Assembly (NCBI GenBank): GCA_937967465.1
Contig: CALBSW010000085.1
Span: 1 to 20,872 of the forward strand
Direction of reading: 5' to 3'
Length of the DNA stretch: 20,872 nucleotides
DNA from: an uncultured Flavobacteriales bacterium
Lineage (GTDB): Bacteria > Bacteroidota > Bacteroidia > Flavobacteriales_D > Sanyastnellaceae
Under the pieces are notes generated by a model that was given only the letters and a program-made list of their open reading frames with translations, was not told where the DNA came from and did not search any database. Below are positions 15,646 through 20,872 of this stretch, one piece after another. The translations under genes and the position numbers were made by a program. Within the stretch, counting starts at the first letter, position 1. Every line of letters starts with the position of its first letter.

Positions 15646-17531
15646 AGCTCTCGGTCATCGTTGTCAGCTACAACGTCAAGGGATACTTGGGCCTGTGTCT
15701 GGACTCTGCCTTGGTGGCCATGGACCGACTGGGTGAGGGGCAGTCTTAGTTGATTGTGTTTGACAATGCAAGTTCCGATGGATCAGCGGAGTGGGTGTCT
15801 TTGAATTACCCTCAGGTTCAGGTCATGGTGTCGGAGGAGAATCTGGGATTCAGCGCAGGCAACAATGCCGCGATCCGCGCCTCCAAGGGGGAGTGGGTGC
15901 TTCTCCTGAATCCCGACACCGTCGTGCCCGAGGACACGTTTGTCGAGGTGTTGGCGCGGGCAGAATCGGACGGTCGGATTGGCGCCATCGGTGTGCCCAT
16001 GTACGATGGGGCCGGGCATTGGCTGCCCGAAAGCAAGCGCGGCATGCCCACGCCTTGGGCCTCATTTTGCAGGCTGAGCGGATTGTGGCGGCTGGCCCCG
16101 AAGAGTCCCGCCTTGAATCGGTACTACGCCGGCCATGTGGCGCCGGATGAGACTGCAGAAGTGGAGGTGTTGAGCGGTGCCTTCATGTGGATGCGACGAA
16201 AGGCGCTGGATCAAGTGGGGTTGCTCGATGAGTCTTTCTTCATGTATGGAGAGGACATTGACCTCAGCATCAGGATTTTAAATGGAGGTTGGGTCAACCA
16301 GTACTTCAGTGAAGCTCCCATTGTTCACTTCAAGGGCGAGAGCACCAAAAAGGGCAGCCTTTCCTATGTCCGGATCTTCCACGGTGCCATGCGCATTTTC
16401 AGTGAGAAGCACTTTGCGGGAGGCCAAGCGTTGGCGATGCGCTGGATGATTCGTCTGGGGATCCAGTTGAGGGCCATCACAGCTTTCGTTCAGGGCCGCG
16501 TCCGTCGCCATGCGTTGCAGGTATTGGATGCTTTGATGGCCATGATGATGGGGGTTGGCGGGGTCCGTTTGCACGCGGTATGGAGTGGATTGGAACACCC
16601 TTGGGGTGCCACTTGGATGGTCGCAGGGTTGGCTTCCCTCGCATCTGTCCTGGCTGGCAGTTGGTTCGGCATGCGGGACCGTCCGTTTGTCCCTTTGAGA
16701 ACCCTGGTCGGGGGTGCTGCAAGTGGCGTTGTCTTTGTGTTGCTGTACGCTTTGTTGCCTGAGTCGCTGCGCGTCAGTCGCTTGTCCGTGGGGGTTGTGG
16801 CCATCTTGATGGGATTGATGCCATGGGGATTGCGCATGCTGCTGGTGTCTCTGCGTCCCTCACGGTTTCGTTGGCGTTCTGGCCGGCCGCAAGTCGGGGT
16901 TTTGTGCCAGGACCATCGGAAGGAAGACATTCAAAAATGGGTTCAGTCAGCTTATGGCAGTGTTCTGGATTTGAATGAATTGAAAGGCGGCTCTTCTTCT
17001 TGGAGTCGAAGTTCGGCGTCTGAGGTTGCGCTGTGTGATGCGGGCCTCGGAGGCACGGCCGTTTTGAACGCCATCAGGCAGTCCAATCATTTGGGTCTGG
17101 ACTTGCGTGTGATTCCTGAGAAGATGTGGGTGGCCCTCGGTGGCAACCGCAGGGAGAGTGCGCCAGACGCTCTGATGTCGTGGGGGGCGGACGGCCTGGG
17201 CCGGGTGGAGCGGCGGCGCGCAAAGCGGCGAGTGGATGTGGCTTGGAGCTTGTGGATCTTGGTGGTGGGGCCCGGTCGTGGATTGCACGGCCAAGAGATG
17301 AAGCGCAGGGTGGCTTGGCACGTGTTGTTGGGCCGGCGGACCTGGGTTGGGTTTCACAAAGGGTGGGATGGAGCGGACCGCCTTCCGAAGTTGGCAGATG
17401 CGGTTTTTTCGGTAGGCACGGGTCACCGGATGGAGGAAGAATCCGAGGCCAAACGACTGGACCTCAGGTATGCATTTGACTTTGGATGGATGCGCGAAGT
17501 TGAATTGTTGATGACGTTGCGGACGGATTGA
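15642..17531 (+). CDS. Family 2 glycosyltransferase with C-terminal membrane and sugar-transferase-like region, interrupted by an in-frame TAG
   Basis: Reading from the ATG at 15642, which overlaps the recR stop as ATGA, gives 629 codons with TAG at codon 36. The first 35 codons encode a normal GT-A start (MKLSVIVVSYNVKGYLGLCL), and the same frame continues after TAG with LIVFDNASSDGS, so this is a point nonsense change, not a frameshift. Further GT2 motifs are LLLNPDTV at 87-94 (metal/nucleotide-sugar acid), SGAFMWMRR near 178-186 and FMYGEDIDLSIR at 200-211. About four hydrophobic segments follow (290-402). The C-terminal 220 residues contain a possible Rossmann-like part and RRAKRRVDVAW...LLGRRTWVGF, reminiscent of a degenerate WcaJ-type sugar transferase. 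Starting at TTG 15750 would lose the first beta strand and VSYN, so that product is unlikely to work. Probable role is envelope polysaccharide synthesis. It could be a pseudogene, a sequence error, or a recoded gene. Confidence 0.85.
15747..15749 (+). other. In-frame amber codon within the glycosyltransferase gene
   Basis: TAG occurs as codon 36, between CAG TCT and TTG ATT. It sits just before the second beta strand of the GT-A fold, where homologues carry an ordinary residue; a single base change from CAG, GAG or AAG would create it. The frame is preserved on both sides for more than 590 codons with no second defect. Confidence 0.9.
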
Positions 17532-17564
17532 CCGGAGTCTGTTCTTCTGCGTTGGGGTCAGCCG

Positions 17565-17572
17565 TACCTTTG
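17565..17572 (+). promoter_or_regulatory. Candidate -7 element TACCTTTG of the E2 gene
   Basis: TACCTTTG is an exact match to TAnnTTTG, in the 74-base gap between the glycosyltransferase stop and the E2 start. It would give a leader of about 28 bases. No clear -33 TTTG at standard spacing is visible. Confidence 0.45.
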
Positions 17573-17605
17573 AGACGCAATTCAGACCCTCCGGGCAATA
17601 CATCC

Positions 17606-18973
17606 ATGGAGATACTTCTACCCAAAATGGGCGAGAGCGTGGCCGAAGCGACCATCATCAAGTGGGTCGTGGAAGAGGGCCAATCCGTCTCGGCCGACGA
17701 TCCCATCATCGAAATCGCCACCGACAAGGTGGATTCAGAGGTCCCGGCACCAGAAGACGGTGTGCTGGTGAAACACCTCGTTTCCGAGGGGGACGTCGTT
17801 CAGGTCGGTCAGCCGATTGCCGAATTCTCCGTGGATGGGGAGACGGTGACCGCGACAGCTCCTGCAGCTGAGCCAGAAGCGCCCAGTCCTGAAGTCATGG
17901 AGGCGGTCAGCGCCCCGCTGGAGAATGCTGTGCAAGAGGCCGACCCAACTCCAGCCCCTGTTGCAGCGGCGCCAACTGGCAAGCCGTCTCGGACCAGCGG
18001 TGGTCGGTTCTACAGCCCTCTGGTGCGAAGCATTGCTGAGAAAGAAGGCGTCAGTCAAGCGGAGTTGGATGCCATTCCCGGTACTGGAAAGGATGGCCGC
18101 GTGACCAAAAAAGACATGCTGGCTTATGTCCAGAACGGCCGAGCCGCGGCATCCGGGGCAGCCCAGCCCGCACAGACGGTTCAGCCTGCACCCGCTCCAA
18201 CCCCCGCATCTGTGCCTGCACCGAAGCCCGTCGCATCCGCGCCTGCCGTGTCCATGGACGGCGAGGATGAAATCGTGGAGATGGACCGGATGCGGAAGCT
18301 CATTGCGGACCACATGGTGCGCAGTGTCCAGACCAGTCCCCACGTGACCTCGTTTGTCGAGGCGGACGTGACGCGAATTGTGGATTGGCGGAACCGCAAC
18401 AAAAAGGAATTCCAGTCTCAGACTGGGCAAAAGCTCACGTTCACCCCGTTCTTCATTGAAGCGGTGGCCAAGGCATTGCGCGAATTCCCCGGTGTCAATG
18501 CGAGTGTGGACGGGGACCGCATCATTCTGAAGAAGGGCATTCACATCGGCATGGCTGCTGCGACCCCAGAGGGCAACTTGATCGTTCCCGTCATTCGTCA
18601 CGCGGACCGGTACAATCTCAATGGCCTCGCCACCATCGTCAATGACCTCGCCAACCGCGCCCGCCAAGGTGCCCTCAAGCCAGACGAGATCAGTGGTGGA
18701 ACGTACACCGTCTCCAATGTGGGGACGTTCGGCAACGTGTTCGGCACCCCCATCATCAACCAACCGCAGGTGGGCATTCTGGCCTTGGGGGCCATCCGCA
18801 AAAAGCCGGCGGTGGTGGAGACGCCAGACGGCGATGTGATTGCCGTGCGGCACATGATGTTCCTGTCGCACAGCTACGATCACAGGGTCGTCGATGGCCA
18901 GTTGGGAGGAAGCTTTGTTCGCCGCGTGGCGGACCACCTGGAGGCTTTCGATCCCCAGCGCCCCGTCGTCTGA
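17606..18973 (+). CDS. 2-oxo acid dehydrogenase E2 subunit (dihydrolipoamide acyltransferase)
   Basis: This is the lipoylated core acyltransferase of a 2-oxo acid dehydrogenase complex, moving an acyl group from lipoate to CoA. It has 455 residues. A single lipoyl domain occupies 1-75 with the lipoylated Lys41 in ATDKVDSEVPAP. An Ala/Pro/Glu linker follows, then the E1/E3-binding domain at about 134-175 (YSPLVRSIAEKEG...GKDGRVTKKDMLAYV), a second Ala/Pro-rich linker to about 213, and the catalytic domain with His426 and Asp430 in the DHRVVDG motif. The frame is open back to 17528, but the ATG at 17606 starts the standard MEILLPKMGES. No E1 or E3 gene is adjacent, so the complex (branched-chain, 2-oxoglutarate or pyruvate) is not fixed; the branched-chain or 2-oxoglutarate type seems likelier from the single lipoyl domain. 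Confidence 0.93.
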   Translation: MEILLPKMGESVAEATIIKWVVEEGQSVSADDPIIEIATDKVDSEVPAPEDGVLVKHLVSEGDVVQVGQPIAEFSVDGETVTATAPAAEPEAPSPEVMEAVSAPLENAVQEADPTPAPVAAAPTGKPSRTSGGRFYSPLVRSIAEKEGVSQAELDAIPGTGKDGRVTKKDMLAYVQNGRAAASGAAQPAQTVQPAPAPTPASVPAPKPVASAPAVSMDGEDEIVEMDRMRKLIADHMVRSVQTSPHVTSFVEADVTRIVDWRNRNKKEFQSQTGQKLTFTPFFIEAVAKALREFPGVNASVDGDRIILKKGIHIGMAAATPEGNLIVPVIRHADRYNLNGLATIVNDLANRARQGALKPDEISGGTYTVSNVGTFGNVFGTPIINQPQVGILALGAIRKKPAVVETPDGDVIAVRHMMFLSHSYDHRVVDGQLGGSFVRRVADHLEAFDPQRPVV

Positions 18974-19009
18974 CCACTTGGGGACAGGGCGTGGATGATT
19001 TCCCGCTCA

Positions 19010-19045
19010 TTTGACCGATTCTCGGAAAGTGCGCGTGTATTTTTC
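19010..19045 (+). promoter_or_regulatory. Candidate promoter of the PorE-like gene (TTTG / TATTTTTC)
   Basis: TTTG at 19010-19013 and TATTTTTC at 19038-19045 resemble Bacteroidota -33 and -7 elements with a 24-base spacer. The -7 element ends 6 bases before the ATG at 19052, again predicting little or no leader. Confidence 0.35.
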
Positions 19046-19051
19046 GACGCC

Positions 19052-20872
19052 ATGTTTCGCTCAACGCTCATTCTCCTCGCCTGGATGGCGGTGGCCATGA
19101 CTTCCCCGGCCCAGATGTCAGTTCGACATCATTGGCCTGAAGTCTCTGAATGGCTGTTGCCCTTGGCCCACGACCTCATGGAGGAGGAAGAGGCCAGAAA
19201 CCGGTACCGCGATGCCAATCGCCTCATCGGGGATGAGAAATGGGATCAGGCGGCAGTGTTGCTTCAAGACTTGTACGATCGAGATCCGGAGGACCGGAAC
19301 CTCGCATTCAAATTGGCCCTGTGTCTCCGCAGCATCAAAGGGCGACTTCAAGATGCGGTTCCTTTGGTGAAGCAGGCAGCCAATGGCGATTTCGCCAAGC
19401 GCTACAACGCCCTGGACACTCAAGAAACCCTTCCTTCCGAGGAGGCCTTGGACCTCGCTTTGGAAGTGCTTCAGCATGCTGGGCAATACGAGGAAGCGTT
19501 GGACATGGCCCACCGGATCACGGAGTTTTATCCGGAGCGGGATTTTCGCCACATCCGTGCCAAGCAGGCGATGAAGGACTGTGTCTTCGCCGCAGATTGC
19601 GCAGCTTCTCCCCGGGACATGGGCATCCGTCCGGAGAGCGGCCTCAACAGTGTGGCGCGGGATTTCTCGCCCGTCGTTTCTCCAGATGGTGGATCAGTGT
19701 ACTTCACCAGCTATCGAGAGCAATCGGCTCCGCTCGAAAAAAGGAAGGGGCGTCTGTTTCGGGCGTCCAGAACCCAATCGGGATGGGGCAACCCGGAAGT
19801 GTTGCAGTTGGGCGCGGCTTCAGAGGATTTGACGACCATCGGCATTCTGGGTGACGAAGAGGCTTTGCTCGTGCACCGCGGCCGCGGAAAGGCAGGGGAT
19901 GTTTGGACCGTCAAATGGGACGCGGCCGGGAAGTTGGTTTGGGGAGAAAAGTTGGAAGCGCCCATCGCGTCGAAGCATTGGGAAACGTCCATGACCGAGC
20001 GCTTTGACGGATTGGAACGCGTTTTCGTGTCAGACCGCCCGGGAGGACAGGGAGGGAGAGACCTCTACCGGACTGTGCTCTTGCCGGACGGAACTTGGTC
20101 CGAGCCCCTGAACCTTGGTGCCCGCATCAACACGCCGGGAGAAGAGGAGAGTCCGGTCCTGAGTGCGGACGGCCGAAGCCTGGTGTTTTCCTCCAACGGT
20201 CACCAAGGCATGGGGGGCTTCGATTTGTTCCGCTGTGTGCGTTTGGACAATGGAAGTTGGAGCGAGCCCGAACACATGGGGTACCCTCTGAACACCCCCG
20301 GAGATGAGGTCATGGTCAGTCTGGATGCTTCGGGTCAAAGCGGATACTTGAGCAGCTCCCGCCAAGGTGGCCTCGACTTGGACATTTTCAGTGTGGAGAT
20401 CTATGATCAACCCGAGGAAGCCCTTGCGGTGTTCATCGGCAAGGTGTTGCAGTGGCAGGTTGGGGATGTGCTCGAAGTCAAGTCGACAGACGGAGGTGAG
20501 CCTGTGTTCCGGGTGTTCCGGGCGCGTCCGGGATCTGGAAGTTTCGTGGCCGCTCTTCCGGCGTGCCGGGAATACCGTTTTTCTTGGGTCCGTGGTGGTG
20601 AGGTGTTGCAGTCTCGTCTGGAGAAGGTGGCTTGCGATGCTGCCTATGGCAACGAGCGCCGCGTGGGACGATTGGATGCCTTTGGATGGGCCGTGGAGTC
20701 TCAGTCTGATCCAGCGACCGGGGACCTTGGGTCTGAAACTTCTGTCGAGTCCGAAGCGGTCATCAACGGAGTGGCCAACACCGAGGAGGTCCAAACTGAC
20801 ATGTCAGCCGTTGACGTTGCTGAGGCAGCAGAACCGACGGTGGAGGAAACAGGAGCGCCCGATGTCAAGACC
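19052..20872 (+). CDS. PorE-like envelope protein with TPR and PD40 propeller repeats (3' end beyond window)
   Basis: The frame is open for 607 codons to the right edge, so the C-terminus is missing. Residues 1-21 form a signal peptide (MFRSTLILLAWMAVAMTSPAQ), indicating export. Helical TPR-like repeats run from about 45 to 180 (for example DEKWDQAAVLLQDLYDRDPE and AGQYEEALDMAHRITEFYP). PD40/WD40-like propeller blades follow at about 200-450: DFSPVVSPDGGSVYFTS, EEESPVLSADGRSLVFSS with GGFDLFR, and SSRQGGLDLDIFSVE. A short beta-rich stretch at 458-527 could be a carboxypeptidase-regulatory-like domain, then an acidic low-complexity linker. This order matches PorE of the type IX secretion system and related OmpA-family proteins; an OmpA C-terminal domain is expected beyond the edge. 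An in-frame ATG at 18995 exists, but the signal peptide supports 19052. Confidence 0.82.
   Translation, partial: MFRSTLILLAWMAVAMTSPAQMSVRHHWPEVSEWLLPLAHDLMEEEEARNRYRDANRLIGDEKWDQAAVLLQDLYDRDPEDRNLAFKLALCLRSIKGRLQDAVPLVKQAANGDFAKRYNALDTQETLPSEEALDLALEVLQHAGQYEEALDMAHRITEFYPERDFRHIRAKQAMKDCVFAADCAASPRDMGIRPESGLNSVARDFSPVVSPDGGSVYFTSYREQSAPLEKRKGRLFRASRTQSGWGNPEVLQLGAASEDLTTIGILGDEEALLVHRGRGKAGDVWTVKWDAAGKLVWGEKLEAPIASKHWETSMTERFDGLERVFVSDRPGGQGGRDLYRTVLLPDGTWSEPLNLGARINTPGEEESPVLSADGRSLVFSSNGHQGMGGFDLFRCVRLDNGSWSEPEHMGYPLNTPGDEVMVSLDASGQSGYLSSSRQGGLDLDIFSVEIYDQPEEALAVFIGKVLQWQVGDVLEVKSTDGGEPVFRVFRARPGSGSFVAALPACREYRFSWVRGGEVLQSRLEKVACDAAYGNERRVGRLDAFGWAVESQSDPATGDLGSETSVESEAVINGVANTEEVQTDMSAVDVAEAAEPTVEETGAPDVKT

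Noticed and set aside
15750..17531. A stand-alone glycosyltransferase starting at TTG 15750
   Set aside because: It would lack the first beta strand and the VSYN motif, which are encoded just upstream in the same frame; the frame continues back to an ATG overlapping recR.
18995..19051. Upstream in-frame ATG for the PorE-like gene
   Set aside because: It would place 19 polar residues before a clean signal peptide; the ATG at 19052 directly begins the signal peptide and has a promoter-like element just upstream.
1..20872. Mobile elements, CRISPR arrays, tRNA or rRNA genes, attachment sites, defence systems
   Set aside because: No direct repeat arrays, terminal inverted repeats, transposase or integrase motifs, or tRNA-like cloverleaf sequences were seen, and gene content is core-type throughout.

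Overview
The window is a GC-rich (about 60% by eye) chromosomal segment that reads as a member of the Bacteroidota, probably from the Flavobacteriales side. The evidence is the pairing of an EI24-domain protein with Mpl, a PorE-like TPR/PD40 envelope protein, menaquinone synthesis, near absence of Shine-Dalgarno sequences, and TAnnTTTG-type -7 promoter elements. Coding density is very high. I see no tRNA, rRNA, IS element, prophage, CRISPR array or other mobile DNA, and no stretch over 300 bases without a gene.

Layout. (1) 78-3465, minus strand: histidine phosphatase SixA, an AI-2E-family permease, and CTP synthase (pyrG). (2) 3567-5095, plus strand: a DtxR/MntR-type metal regulator and a ZIP metal transporter, divergent from sixA, with a palindromic candidate operator upstream. 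(3) 5102-14978, minus strand: a long, tightly packed run in transcription order: SSS-family sodium symporter, aspartate-type aminotransferase, heptose-7-phosphate kinase (hldA), TrkH potassium channel subunit, menG, aroA, an EI24-domain membrane protein, and mpl. Four junctions are 4-base ATGA overlaps, so most of this block is an operon. (4) 15019-20872, plus strand: recR, a family-2 glycosyltransferase interrupted by an in-frame TAG, a 2-oxo acid dehydrogenase E2 subunit, and a PorE-like protein running off the right edge.

Functional themes are the cell envelope (Mpl, HldA, the glycosyltransferase, the PorE-like protein), the chorismate-to-menaquinone axis (AroA, MenG), ion and metal homeostasis (MntR, ZIP, TrkH, SSS symporter) and housekeeping (PyrG, RecR, E2). 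The gene content is largely ordinary core genome, and I found no clear new defence or mobile system. The points most worth a second look are the amber codon inside the glycosyltransferase together with the absence of TAG stops among all 15 visible gene ends, the unusual C-terminal half of that glycosyltransferase, TAnnTT elements lying only 4-10 bases before the start codons of six transcription-unit-leading genes (possible leaderless mRNAs), and the operator in front of mntR.
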